Part shown: positions 33,437 to 42,222 of the stretch, piece after piece
Numbering within the stretch: position 1 is the stretch's first letter
Layout: every line of letters starts with the position of its first letter
Assembly (NCBI GenBank): GCA_947493165.1
Contig: CANLPY010000001.1
Location: 1,054,001-1,118,000 of the forward strand
Direction: 5' to 3'
Origin: an uncultured Erythrobacter sp.
Lineage (GTDB): Bacteria > Pseudomonadota > Alphaproteobacteria > Sphingomonadales > Sphingomonadaceae
DNA: 64,000 bases
The notes under the pieces: generated by a model
Told to the model about the DNA's origin: nothing
Database searches by the model: none
What the model saw: only the letters and a program-made list of their open reading frames with translations
Made by a program: the position numbers and the translations under genes

Positions 33437-34399
33437 TCATGGCTGGGGCGGAATTGATGCCAGTTTAAGTAGCCATTGATTTAGGTCTGCCAGAGATTTT
33501 GCTGGCGCTTCCTCTTGCGGTAGGTGGCCAATGCCGGGATATTCCACCAAAGTTGAATTGGGCAGCTGCTGATCATACCAGCGCCCCGCCTCTACCGGGA
33601 TTAGCGCATCTTCGGTGCCCCATATAATGAGCGCAGGCACGCTGATCACGCTGACGTCCTGCGCGTCAAAGCCGGCCCAACCGCGCGAAAAGCGTGCGAT
33701 GGTTGCCTCGCGATTGCCGGGATAACGCAGCATTTCCCAATAGCGATCAACCGCCTCTTCGGTAACAATCGCTTGATTGGTCACACTTTGTTCAAGCGAT
33801 TGCTTGACTAACGAACGCGGAGTAATGTGTTTCATCAACAGATTGAGCACCGGCGTGCGGGCGATAGAAAAGCCAATATTGCCGCCGCCTACCTTCGGAA
33901 TATCCGCGCCGCCCGCATCGACTAGCACGATACCGGCAAGCCGGTCTGAATGCTGCATTGCATAGGCGACAGTGTGCGAACCACCCATCGAATTGCCGCC
34001 AAGGATAAATCGTTCCAATCCCAACGCATCAGCCACTTCATCAATATCGGCGACGAAGGCATCCGTTGAATAATCGCCATCAGGAGCTGCGCCCGTCAGC
34101 CCGTGGCCGACCTGATCAAAGCGGATGACGCGGTAATCATCGCGCAAGCCCTCAACCCATGGCTCCCAAGTATGCAGGTCTGCATTGGAACCATGTAACA
34201 GGATGATCGGCATGCCATCGCGCGGTCCTTCATCACGTAGATGGACAATCGTGCCGTCACCAATCTCGACAAATTGCGAAGACTCACCTCCATACTTCGC
34301 GCGCATCTCCGCCACATTGGTATCAGGCGTGCGGAACACGACAAAGGCGAGCATTAGCAGCGCGGCCAGCACGGCAAGAACTTTCAGTAGACGTTTCAT
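33437..34399 (-). CDS. alpha/beta hydrolase, membrane-anchored or exported
   Basis: 320 aa from the ATG at 34399 (MKRLLKVLAVLAALLML), which begins with a signal anchor or signal peptide; the frame upstream of that codon is not signal-like. Oxyanion HGSNA at 69-73, nucleophile elbow GNSMGG at 135-140 (Ser137), and a late GIGHLPQEE His give a full triad. Third gene of a translationally coupled operon: its ATG overlaps the diheme protein stop (ATGA at 34396-34399). Confidence 0.87.
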   Translation of the reverse strand: MKRLLKVLAVLAALLMLAFVVFRTPDTNVAEMRAKYGGESSQFVEIGDGTIVHLRDEGPRDGMPIILLHGSNADLHTWEPWVEGLRDDYRVIRFDQVGHGLTGAAPDGDYSTDAFVADIDEVADALGLERFILGGNSMGGSHTVAYAMQHSDRLAGIVLVDAGGADIPKVGGGNIGFSIARTPVLNLLMKHITPRSLVKQSLEQSVTNQAIVTEEAVDRYWEMLRYPGNREATIARFSRGWAGFDAQDVSVISVPALIIWGTEDALIPVEAGRWYDQQLPNSTLVEYPGIGHLPQEEAPAKSLADLNQWLLKLASIPPQP

Positions 34400-35412
34400 T
34401 GTGGCTCCATCTCGGCAATCCATTCACGGATCACGGCCAAGCCTTCGGTGTCAACGGTTCCCTTGCCTAACTCCGGCATAGCGACACCCGGTTCGGTTGA
34501 ACCCATGCGGTGCACCATGATTGATGCATCAGCGTCACCCGGCTCTATGGAGACAGCATGTCCGCCCGCACCGCGGCCGGCAGCCACCGGAGGCTTTCGG
34601 ATACCGATCGCGTGCGGATCATCCTGCTCCCACCGCAAGTCGAGCCCTGAATTGGAAGCCATTGATCCAGGCTGATGACAATGGGCGCAATTCACATCGA
34701 GATATGCGCGGGCAAGTGTCGCTGTGTCTGCCCCATCACGCATCGTCCAGTCAGGCATAGTATCCGCCCCGTCCGGCAATGCCGAAAGGCGTCCTTCATC
34801 AACCATTTCGCCCAGCCAATCACTCGAAAGGTTGCGCGCCTTCGGCCCAATTGGCGTCACTTCCCCGTCTTTCACATGGCATTGCTTGCATTGGTTCTTG
34901 TTGGGCACGCGGTAGGATATGTCCTCACCCGCCGACGTCGTAATGTCTAAGCGCGCGCCAGCAACCGCCAAGCGCGCGTCTGACTGCTCCTCATTCCACA
35001 GATATGGCAAGGCCAACCATCCATTGGCGCGGTGCAACAATACGCGGGTTTCGATCAGTCGGCGGTCTGCTCCTTCACCAAAGGCAAAAGTTTTGATGAG
35101 CGCGCTGCCGACCGGGAATTGCAGCAGGCCATCTCCATCGGCAATCACCTGTTTGCCGTGCGGCACATAGGCGAAGCGCAGCTTTGCCGCGCCGTCTGAA
35201 TACAGCGGCGTGTTGAGTGAGTATGGCACAGCTTGCAAAGATTGCTGCGATCTTGGCCGGTAAAAGAACCCAAAATCAGATAGCTGCTTGGGAAGGCCCT
35301 CCATGATCGCCACATTGTTGACCGACACAGGCGTTCGCGCAGTGGTAGATGTCACCACCCCTGCGCACAGCACCGCCATTGCGCCCGCTAGTGCCAACCC
35401 CGCTCGGTTCAC
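34396..35412 (-). CDS. diheme c-type cytochrome-like protein (TIGR03806/SO2930 type)
   Basis: A 338-aa exported protein starting with GTG at 35412, with a hydrophobic N terminus. Two covalent haem motifs are present: CKQCH (175-179) and CAHCH (242-246). LNTPLYSDGA and VPNKNQCKQCH are characteristic of the conserved family that travels with a beta-helix protein. The GTG overlaps the stop of the beta-helix gene (35409-35412). Periplasmic electron transfer is likely; the redox partner is unknown. Confidence 0.88.
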   Translation of the reverse strand: MNRAGLALAGAMAVLCAGVVTSTTARTPVSVNNVAIMEGLPKQLSDFGFFYRPRSQQSLQAVPYSLNTPLYSDGAAKLRFAYVPHGKQVIADGDGLLQFPVGSALIKTFAFGEGADRRLIETRVLLHRANGWLALPYLWNEEQSDARLAVAGARLDITTSAGEDISYRVPNKNQCKQCHVKDGEVTPIGPKARNLSSDWLGEMVDEGRLSALPDGADTMPDWTMRDGADTATLARAYLDVNCAHCHQPGSMASNSGLDLRWEQDDPHAIGIRKPPVAAGRGAGGHAVSIEPGDADASIMVHRMGSTEPGVAMPELGKGTVDTEGLAVIREWIAEMEPQ

Positions 35413-36611
35413 TTCAAGCGCGTCATCATTGTGGCTGGAAGCTCAACCGGCTCCAGATCCTTGAACGAAAACTCATCAGGCTTTTCCCACATAGTGGGTG
35501 CTGCCTCAGAAATCGACTGGCCCACTTGGGTCAGGCCAAGGGTCACCACCGGCACATTGTCAAAGACATACAGCCCTTGGTGAAGCCCATCAGTCAAAAC
35601 GGGGGGCAATGCGCCGCCTAACACTGCGGCCAGCATTTCTCCACCGGGAAAGTCTGGCGCGCTGCCTCCGCTGCCATAGATGTTGCCTTTCAATGCAATC
35701 TCTACCGGCCGCGGCTGATAGCGCTCATCGTCAAACTCTTGAGTGTAGGCGATAAGCATCACATGCGAAGTCTTATTGTTGAATATGCTGTTTTCACGGA
35801 TTTGGACCCGCTCATTCGCCATCACCATCACACCTGTCCCTGCGGGAACGCTGGCAACAATATTGCCTTCAGGCGCGAAATTATCTGTGTTGTTATCGAC
35901 AATCGCATTCTTTGCGACCAGCACTGATCCGCCACCAACCTTAGGCAGACCGGGCAAGTCAAAAACCAGAATTCCGCCGGTGTTCTTGGTCGCCAAATTC
36001 TCCGTCACTTCGGCAAAATTGCTGTTCTCAATCTCAATGCCGGCGACGTTTTCGAGCACGTAATTACCGCGCACAATGATGTTTTCCGACTGACCGACAT
36101 AAATCCCAGCATCCGATGCGCCGCGCACATAGCTATTCTGCACCAGCACATTGCTCGCCTCGACCGGGTAGATGCCATAAGCCCCGTTGTTCGCATCTGG
36201 GCCGCCCGTCCATTCAACCCGGACCGCGTCATAGATGATCTGATCAGCGCCCTTCGACTTGATGCCATCGCCCTTTGCATTCTCTACCGCAAAGCCGCGC
36301 AGCGTCACATCGTCAGAGGTTACGAGCAGACCTTCGCCTGCACCTACTTGCTGGGTAAAATCGAGGACCGAAGCATCCATACCCGCCCCGCGCAGGGTTA
36401 CCCCATCAACATCAAGGCTAAGTCCGTCGGTGAGCGCATAGCGCCCCGCTTCCAGCACGATCTCATCACCCGGCTCGGCGAGTATCAGCGCCTCTTGCAG
36501 GCGTTCTTGCGCGCCTTCACCTGGAGCAATCGTGTGCGTTTCAGCCAGCACGGGTGCAGCCGATATCACAGCCGATGAAAGGGCCAATGCAGCCAAGGAC
36601 AATCTGATCAT
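35409..36611 (-). CDS. exported parallel beta-helix repeat protein (TIGR03805-like)
   Basis: About 400 aa from the ATG at 36611, preceded by GGGAGAG; the open frame runs further up, but that part has no signal sequence. The signal peptide (MIRLSLAALALSSAVISAA) is followed by IAPGEGAQERLQEAL and a chain of turns such as IIVRGNYVLENVAGIEIENS and ILVFDLPGLPKVGGG, typical of right-handed parallel beta-helix carbohydrate-active or surface proteins. First gene of the coupled three-gene operon; function unknown. Confidence 0.87.
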   Translation of the reverse strand: MIRLSLAALALSSAVISAAPVLAETHTIAPGEGAQERLQEALILAEPGDEIVLEAGRYALTDGLSLDVDGVTLRGAGMDASVLDFTQQVGAGEGLLVTSDDVTLRGFAVENAKGDGIKSKGADQIIYDAVRVEWTGGPDANNGAYGIYPVEASNVLVQNSYVRGASDAGIYVGQSENIIVRGNYVLENVAGIEIENSNFAEVTENLATKNTGGILVFDLPGLPKVGGGSVLVAKNAIVDNNTDNFAPEGNIVASVPAGTGVMVMANERVQIRENSIFNNKTSHVMLIAYTQEFDDERYQPRPVEIALKGNIYGSGGSAPDFPGGEMLAAVLGGALPPVLTDGLHQGLYVFDNVPVVTLGLTQVGQSISEAAPTMWEKPDEFSFKDLEPVELPATMMTRLK

Positions 36612-36687
36612 GTGGTCTCTCCCAATCCCTGCGCGCATTGTGCCGCAGATCAGGTCAAATGCAAGAGAATGCGCGTCTAAGACCGCG

Positions 36688-37053
36688 TTAAAGCAGCGAG
36701 TCCAGTCCAATTCTAAGCGCACACTTACCGCCGGTTCCGACAAGAGCGGCGACCGCCTCATCATCGTCGACACGCTGCATCCTTGCAATTGCTTCGCCGG
36801 GGGACATCGGGACGCGGGGTTCCCCCTCGGCAGGGCCAAGACGCTCGAGCTTTTTGAGTTGCGTGAGTGACAGTCGGTCAACCAGCTGCGGCGCCATGCA
36901 ATCAGCCAGCGGCGCGGGCGCTCCTGAATCCAGCAAAGCGGTTCGGACACGCTCTTCTGTCACTTGCTCCAACACCCCGCCATCGCGCAGAACGAACCAT
37001 GCCGCGCCCGTGATTGCAGCGATAAATAGGGTGAGGATGAGCAGCTTCTTCAT
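36688..37053 (-). CDS. small membrane-anchored or exported protein, function unknown
   Basis: 121 aa from the ATG at 37053 (MKKLLILTLFIAAITGAAWFV). A single hydrophobic N-terminal helix leads into a soluble helical domain with two cysteines (in LADCMAP and GKCALRI). No family recognised. It lies 24 bp after pntB on the same strand and may be read through from the pnt operon. Confidence 0.72.
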   Translation of the reverse strand: MKKLLILTLFIAAITGAAWFVLRDGGVLEQVTEERVRTALLDSGAPAPLADCMAPQLVDRLSLTQLKKLERLGPAEGEPRVPMSPGEAIARMQRVDDDEAVAALVGTGGKCALRIGLDSLL

Positions 37054-37077
37054 ACGATGCCTTGAGAGCAAAATCCT

Positions 37078-38526
37078 CTAATCGAGCGCCTTGTTGATCT
37101 CTTCGACCATCTTCTTGGCATCCGACAAAAGCATCATGGTCTGATCCATATAGAACACATCATTATCAACCCCGGCATAGCCGACACCGCCCATGCTGCG
37201 CTTGATAAAGAAGACCTGCTTGGCCTTGTCGACATCGAACACGGGCATGCCATAAATCGGACTGGCCTTATCAGTCTTTGCCGCCGGGTTCACTACGTCG
37301 TTCGCGCCGATGATAAAGGCTACGTCAGCCTGCGCAAACTCCGAATTGATGTCTTCCAGTTCAAAAACCTTGTCGTAATCGACACTGGCCTCAGCCAGCA
37401 GCACATTCATGTGCCCTGGCATCCGGCCCGCGACCGGGTGGATCGCGTATTTAACTTCAATGCCCTTTTCTTCGAGCAAGTCACCCATTTCGCGCAGCAC
37501 GTGCTGAGCCTGTGCCACCGCCATGCCGTATCCGGGGATGATGATGACCTTTTCGGCCTGTTCAAGCATAAACGCCGCATCATCCGCGCTGCCTTGTTTG
37601 TAGGGGCGCTGTTCGCGCGGCTCGCCGTCTCCGCCGCCGCCAGCATCTGCGCCAAATCCGCCCGCAATCACGCTGATGAAGCTGCGATTCATCGCCTTGC
37701 ACATGATGTAGCTGAGGATTGCGCCCGAGGAGCCCACCAAAGCGCCGGTGATGATCATCGCGCTGTTGCCCAAAGTGAAACCCATCGCCGCCGCCGCCCA
37801 GCCGGAATAGCTGTTCAGCATGGAGACGACCACCGGCATATCCGCGCCGCCGATTGGGATGATCAGCAGGAATCCGATGATAAAGGCGAGCACGGTCACC
37901 GCGATGATAAGCGGCAGTGTTTCTGCCGGTCCATTGGCCATTGCGAACATCGCCGTTAGCACGATGATTGCCGCCAAAGTGCCGAGGTTGATGACATGCC
38001 GCGCAGGGAGCAGGATTGGCGATCCGCTCATCTTGCCAGAAAGCTTGGCAAAGGCGATCACTGAGCCCGAGAACGTGATCGCGCCGATAGCGATGCCCAG
38101 CCCCATTTCGATCTTGCTGACCGGGGATATAAACTCGCCATCAAGCAGGCCGAATGCGCCCGGCTCCAAATAAGCAGCCCAGCCCACCAGAACGGCGGCC
38201 ATGCCGACCAAAGAGTGAAAGCCTGCGACGAGTTCCGGCATTGCCGTCATCGCGATCTTGCGCGCGATGGTGAAGCCGATGATCCCGCCCAATGCCATAG
38301 CAATGCCGATTTCTGGGAGGCTAGCGATGTCATGTGTGACCAGCGTTGTAACAACCGCGAGCACCATGCCGATCATGCCATTGCGGTTGCCCGCCCGGCT
38401 GGTCGCAGGGGATGATAGCCCGCGCAATGCGAGGATGAAAAACACGCCGGATGCGAGGTAGGCGAGCATTGCCCAAGCCGGTGTTCCGGCGCCGTCTGCT
38501 GCACCTACAAGAATGGAGAAGGTCAT
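37078..38526 (-). CDS. pntB: NAD(P) transhydrogenase beta subunit
   Basis: A 482-aa protein. About nine membrane segments (residues 1-260) form part of the proton channel. Then comes the NADP-binding dIII domain with GYGMAVAQAQH, IHPVAGRMPGHMNVLLAEA and DVAFIIGANDVVNPAA. With PntAA and PntAB it couples proton entry to hydride transfer from NADH to NADP. It follows pntAB by 3 bp. Confidence 0.96.
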   Translation of the reverse strand: MTFSILVGAADGAGTPAWAMLAYLASGVFFILALRGLSSPATSRAGNRNGMIGMVLAVVTTLVTHDIASLPEIGIAMALGGIIGFTIARKIAMTAMPELVAGFHSLVGMAAVLVGWAAYLEPGAFGLLDGEFISPVSKIEMGLGIAIGAITFSGSVIAFAKLSGKMSGSPILLPARHVINLGTLAAIIVLTAMFAMANGPAETLPLIIAVTVLAFIIGFLLIIPIGGADMPVVVSMLNSYSGWAAAAMGFTLGNSAMIITGALVGSSGAILSYIMCKAMNRSFISVIAGGFGADAGGGGDGEPREQRPYKQGSADDAAFMLEQAEKVIIIPGYGMAVAQAQHVLREMGDLLEEKGIEVKYAIHPVAGRMPGHMNVLLAEASVDYDKVFELEDINSEFAQADVAFIIGANDVVNPAAKTDKASPIYGMPVFDVDKAKQVFFIKRSMGGVGYAGVDNDVFYMDQTMMLLSDAKKMVEEINKALD

Positions 38527-38529
38527 CTC

Positions 38530-38811
38530 TTACTTCTCCTTCTTTTTGTACATGGCGAGCATTCGTTCCGTCACTGCAAACCCGCCGAATATGTTGACGC
38601 TTGCGAGCACAACGGCAGCGAGGCCAATGTATTTGGCGACCGCACTGCCTGCCTCAGCGCTCGCAATCAGCGCGCCGACGATAATCACCGAACTGATCGC
38701 ATTGGTTACCGCCATCAATGGCGTGTGCAGCGCCGGGGTGACCGACCAGACAACGTAATAGCCCACAAAACAGGCCAATACGAAGATCGAAAGGATTGAG
38801 ATAAAGTCCAT
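38530..38811 (-). CDS. pntAB: NAD(P) transhydrogenase alpha subunit, membrane part
   Basis: About 93 aa from the ATG at 38811 (MDFISILSIFVLACFVGYYVVW), with three hydrophobic segments. This is the membrane domain that is fused to PntAA in enteric bacteria but separate in alphaproteobacteria. VTPALHTPLMAVTNAISSVIIVGAL is the family core. One base separates it from the stop of the inserted small gene upstream, so the two are coupled. Confidence 0.94.
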   Translation of the reverse strand: MDFISILSIFVLACFVGYYVVWSVTPALHTPLMAVTNAISSVIIVGALIASAEAGSAVAKYIGLAAVVLASVNIFGGFAVTERMLAMYKKKEK

Positions 38812-38812
38812 G

Positions 38813-39202
38813 TTAGCTGGCCCCAGCTTGCTCAATTGACCGGATCAAGTGATCCGTCGCAACACTAAATCGGTTTTCGATCACTCTTGTAGGACGGCCG
38901 TTCACGTCTTGCTCGCAGGCCACGCCCAGCACCAGGATGGGGTTTTCCCTTACTGCCCTGGAGTTCGGATACTTTATCAAAAACGACTGATTGATAGACG
39001 AAATCTTCCGACCATGCTCGCTTTCAAAAGCCCTTTCAGATTGTGTGCATCCGCGAGCCAAAACCGCGTGCTGTTTCCAACTCCAATATTGCTCGAGAAT
39101 GCCAGACTGGGCTTGGGGGGCGGGACGCGCATGGGCGTCCGCAAGCGTCGGGCAACCGCAAATGGAAGCGGCGCACATCACTAAAGGAATCAACCTGGTC
39201 AC
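38813..39202 (-). CDS. small exported protein inserted in the pnt operon, function unknown
   Basis: A 129-aa protein starting with GTG at 39202. The N terminus (MTRLIPLVMCAASICGCPTLADAHA) looks like a signal peptide, with cleavage probably after ADAHA. The remainder is soluble with two further cysteines (ARGCTQ; GVACEQDVNG). Not part of any known transhydrogenase. Its start overlaps the pntAA stop (GTGA at 39199-39202) and its stop is one base from the pntAB ATG, so it is read with the operon. Confidence 0.82.
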   Translation of the reverse strand: MTRLIPLVMCAASICGCPTLADAHARPAPQAQSGILEQYWSWKQHAVLARGCTQSERAFESEHGRKISSINQSFLIKYPNSRAVRENPILVLGVACEQDVNGRPTRVIENRFSVATDHLIRSIEQAGAS

Positions 39203-40320
39203 CCCTTAATCCTCTCATTCACCACCTTGCCGCCTCGCGTCAGGCGAACCGCATTACCGATCTCTTCGTCGAGTTCCGGTTTGCCCGCTTCCTTGTCCCA
39301 GAAGGCAGAGAGGAAGTTGAAGTGGTTGCGCGCGAACAGCGCCGATGCATCGGCGGGCAATTGCGCGGGCGTGTTCGAATAGCCGATAATGTTGACGCCG
39401 TGCCTCACGACCGTCTCATCCGGCTTTGAACCCTCAACATTGCCGCCTTGCGCAACGGCAAGGTCGAAGATAACGCTGCCCGGCTTCATCGTCGCGATTT
39501 GCGTGTCCGTGATCAGCACAGGAGCCGCCCGTCCGGGGATCAGTGCAGTGGTGATAACAATGTCCTGCTTGGCGATGTGCTCTGAGACAAGCTTGGCCTG
39601 AGCCGCTTTGTACTCATCGCTCATTTCCGTGGCGTATCCACCAGAGCCTTCGCCTTCAATTCCCGCCACATCTTCGACAAAAATCGCTTTTGCGCCCAGG
39701 CTCTCGATCTGTTCTTTGGTAGCCGATCTAACGTCAGTCGCAGAGACCTGCGCGCCAAGTCGCCGTGCAGTCGCAATCGCTTGCAGACCAGCAACACCGA
39801 CCCCCATGATGAACGCTTTAGCCGCCTGAACCGTGCCAGCCGCTGTCATCATCATTGGGAAAGCGCGACCATATGTATCGGCTGCGGCCAACACCGCTTT
39901 ATATCCGGCAAGGTTCGATTGGCTAGAGAGTACATCCATACTCTGCGCACGGGTAATGCGCGGCATGAATTCCATGGAAAGCGCCTCTAGTCCCGCTTTG
40001 GCATAGGACTCTACCCGGGGCTTATCACCAAACGGATCAAACAAAGCCGCTACCCAAGCGCCGGGCTTTGCTCCGACCAACGCCTTAGCATCTGGCGCCT
40101 GCACGCCCAGCACGATGTCAGCGTCTTTGACCACATCAACTGCGCTGCCAACACTTGCGCCTGCTTCTGCATAGGCAGCATCAGTGATTGAGGCATTCGC
40201 CCCAGCCCCCGTCTCAACCGCCACTTCGTTTTCAAGACCGATGAATTTCTTCACCGTTTCCGGCGTCGCGGCCACGCGCGTTTCACCAGAGGCTTGCTCC
40301 TTAAGGACGGCTATTTTCAT
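39199..40320 (-). CDS. pntAA: NAD(P) transhydrogenase alpha subunit, NAD-binding domain
   Basis: A 373-aa protein, the soluble dI domain related to alanine dehydrogenase. The start MKIAVLKEQASGETRVAATPETV is typical. RITRAQSMDVLSSQSNLAGYKAV and the Rossmann GVGVAGLQAIATARRLGA are present. It binds NAD(H). The ATG overlaps nothing upstream; a small CoxIV-type gene ends 11 bp before it. Its stop overlaps the inserted small gene. Confidence 0.96.
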   Translation of the reverse strand: MKIAVLKEQASGETRVAATPETVKKFIGLENEVAVETGAGANASITDAAYAEAGASVGSAVDVVKDADIVLGVQAPDAKALVGAKPGAWVAALFDPFGDKPRVESYAKAGLEALSMEFMPRITRAQSMDVLSSQSNLAGYKAVLAAADTYGRAFPMMMTAAGTVQAAKAFIMGVGVAGLQAIATARRLGAQVSATDVRSATKEQIESLGAKAIFVEDVAGIEGEGSGGYATEMSDEYKAAQAKLVSEHIAKQDIVITTALIPGRAAPVLITDTQIATMKPGSVIFDLAVAQGGNVEGSKPDETVVRHGVNIIGYSNTPAQLPADASALFARNHFNFLSAFWDKEAGKPELDEEIGNAVRLTRGGKVVNERIKG

Positions 40321-40331
40321 GCGGGGCGCGT

Positions 40332-40454
40332 CTATTCAGCGATCAGAGCGATGACGAATAGCGTGATCACACAGATCAAGGGAACAGCCCATTTAAGCGA
40401 ACTGATGAAACTGCCGTATGTCTTTTCGGCGTGGTCCATATCGTTCGTTGCCAT
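40332..40454 (-). CDS. aa3-type cytochrome c oxidase subunit IV, small
   Basis: A 40-aa protein (MATNDMDHAEKTYGSFISSL; then KWAVPLICVITLFVIALIAE). A short soluble head followed by one membrane helix matches the bacterial aa3 subunit IV family. GAAGGA lies about 12 bases before the ATG at 40454. Same strand as pntAA, 11 bp upstream of it, so it probably leads that operon. Too short for standard length cut-offs and easily missed. Confidence 0.85.
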   Translation of the reverse strand: MATNDMDHAEKTYGSFISSLKWAVPLICVITLFVIALIAE

Positions 40455-40698
40455 TGCGCAATAATCCTTCAAATATTTTGCCATAGTGCGCACATAATCG
40501 CGCATGCGCACCGTTCCAGCATCCCCTATCGAAGCCTGCGATTAACCTCAAGCCCGCGATTCAAGGTGGGAACCGAGACGAGCGACATAGGTAATCACAC
40601 AGTTGCCAACCAAACAGCCTTAACATCGTCTTTACTCCTTTACCCTATGCCCGGCGGATGGATCTCCTCTGGGCAACACGCCCTGAGGCGTATTGGGG

Positions 40699-42129
40699 AT
40701 GAACAACGCTATGTCCGAGACGGAACCGCGCCTGGTAATGCTGATCGATGATGAGCCGGCACAAAGCCGGTTGATCAGCGCGATTGCCGCGCGCGAAGGC
40801 TGGCGCACTATTGTCGCCAGTGATGCCGAAACAGCAATTGCGATGTTGGGAACACGCGAAGGCATGCAGCTTTCTGCGATCCTGCTTGATCAATGGGTTC
40901 CGGGTGATGATGCCTGCGCTCTCATCGAAGAGTTAAAATCACGTCGCCCTGCTCTTCCTATTCTGATGCTCACGACCAGCGCATCTCCGCTGCTCGCGGT
41001 GGAGGCCATGCGCTCTGGCGCCAGCGACTATCTGGTGAAGCCAATTTCTCCCGACCGCTTGATGGAAGCATTGCGCGCCGTCACCACTCGCGAGACACCG
41101 CAAAATGAGCTCGCCCCGCTGACCGAGAAGATGTCAGCAACTCTCGATTTCGATGCGATGATTGGCACTGCGCCCAAATTTCGCACAGCCTTGGCACAGG
41201 CGGCAAAAACCGCGCGCGGTCACGGCCATGTGCTGATTGAAGGCGAAAGCGGGACGGGCAAAGAAATGCTCATGCGCGCCATGCACGCTGCGTCTCCGCG
41301 CAGCAAAGCGCCGATCCGTGTTATTAATATTGGCAGCATTCCGGCAAATTCCGTTGAATCGGTGCTGTTTGGTCATGAACCAGACGCTTTCCCAGGCGCA
41401 TTTGATCGCCAAGTGGGCGCAATGCAGCATTGCGACGGCGGGACGTTGCTGCTCGATGAGGTGGACCGACTACCCGCCCAGGCGCAGGCCAGCCTCGCCG
41501 AAGCGATTGAGACCGGAATTGTTCGCCCGGTTGGCGCCTCTCACGGTTTTCGTGTTGATGTGCGTCTGCTTTCTGGCAGCAATTACGCGCTTGAGCGCCT
41601 GATCCAAACAAAGCATTTTGACCCAAAACTTGCGAGCTTGCTTGGTGCAACCAAGATTGAGCTGCCGCCCTTGCGCGATCGGACCGGTGATATTCCTGCT
41701 CTGACCCGCCATTTCCTTAACCGCATTGGCGAGCAGCCGGGCCTCAAACATCTGTCTGTCAGCGACAGCGCCTTGACCTTGCTTGCCGCCTTTGATTGGC
41801 CCGGTAACGTCCGGCAGCTGCAATCGGTGCTGTTCCGTGCCGCCGTTTACTGCGAGGGACAAACTCTCACCGCTGACAGCTTCCCGCAATTGTCGGAAAT
41901 GCTGGGTGAGCTTGAGGAGCTAACCTCCTCCAATCACGATGGTGTGGGCATCATGCTTTACACTGATGATGGGAATTTGCGTCCGCTGGAAGAGATTGAG
42001 GCGGATGTTATTCGCCTTGCCATCGGCCATTATCGCGGCCGCATGACAGAGGTTGCGCGCCGGTTGGGAATTGGCCGCTCTACGCTGTATCGCAAGCTTT
42101 CCGACCTTGGGATTGATAACGCGGCCTAA
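40699..42129 (+). CDS. NtrC-type response regulator with degenerate sigma-54 contact loop
   Basis: 476 aa from the ATG at 40699; 40711 is an alternative. The receiver domain has the acidic pair in LIDDE and phospho-acceptor Asp64 (LLDQW). The AAA+ domain has Walker A GESGTGKE (182-189) and Walker B TLLLDEVD (249-256). The loop that should read GAFTGA is DAFPGA (229-234), so contact with sigma-54 may be lost. A Fis-type helix-turn-helix ends the protein (MTEVARRLGIGRSTLYRKL). No kinase is adjacent. Confidence 0.9.
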   Translation: MNNAMSETEPRLVMLIDDEPAQSRLISAIAAREGWRTIVASDAETAIAMLGTREGMQLSAILLDQWVPGDDACALIEELKSRRPALPILMLTTSASPLLAVEAMRSGASDYLVKPISPDRLMEALRAVTTRETPQNELAPLTEKMSATLDFDAMIGTAPKFRTALAQAAKTARGHGHVLIEGESGTGKEMLMRAMHAASPRSKAPIRVINIGSIPANSVESVLFGHEPDAFPGAFDRQVGAMQHCDGGTLLLDEVDRLPAQAQASLAEAIETGIVRPVGASHGFRVDVRLLSGSNYALERLIQTKHFDPKLASLLGATKIELPPLRDRTGDIPALTRHFLNRIGEQPGLKHLSVSDSALTLLAAFDWPGNVRQLQSVLFRAAVYCEGQTLTADSFPQLSEMLGELEELTSSNHDGVGIMLYTDDGNLRPLEEIEADVIRLAIGHYRGRMTEVARRLGIGRSTLYRKLSDLGIDNAA

Positions 42130-42222
42130 AGCCAGCTGGGCAACAGAACAGCGCGGTTCAACTTCAGCCGCGCCGCAAAAACGCGGCTTGATGCAGATGG
42201 CCAATGCGATTAGCGCGGCGGC

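Noticed and set aside
35409..36950. A longer start for the beta-helix gene at 36950
   Set aside because: The extra 113 residues contain no signal peptide; the signal begins at 36611 with a good Shine-Dalgarno.
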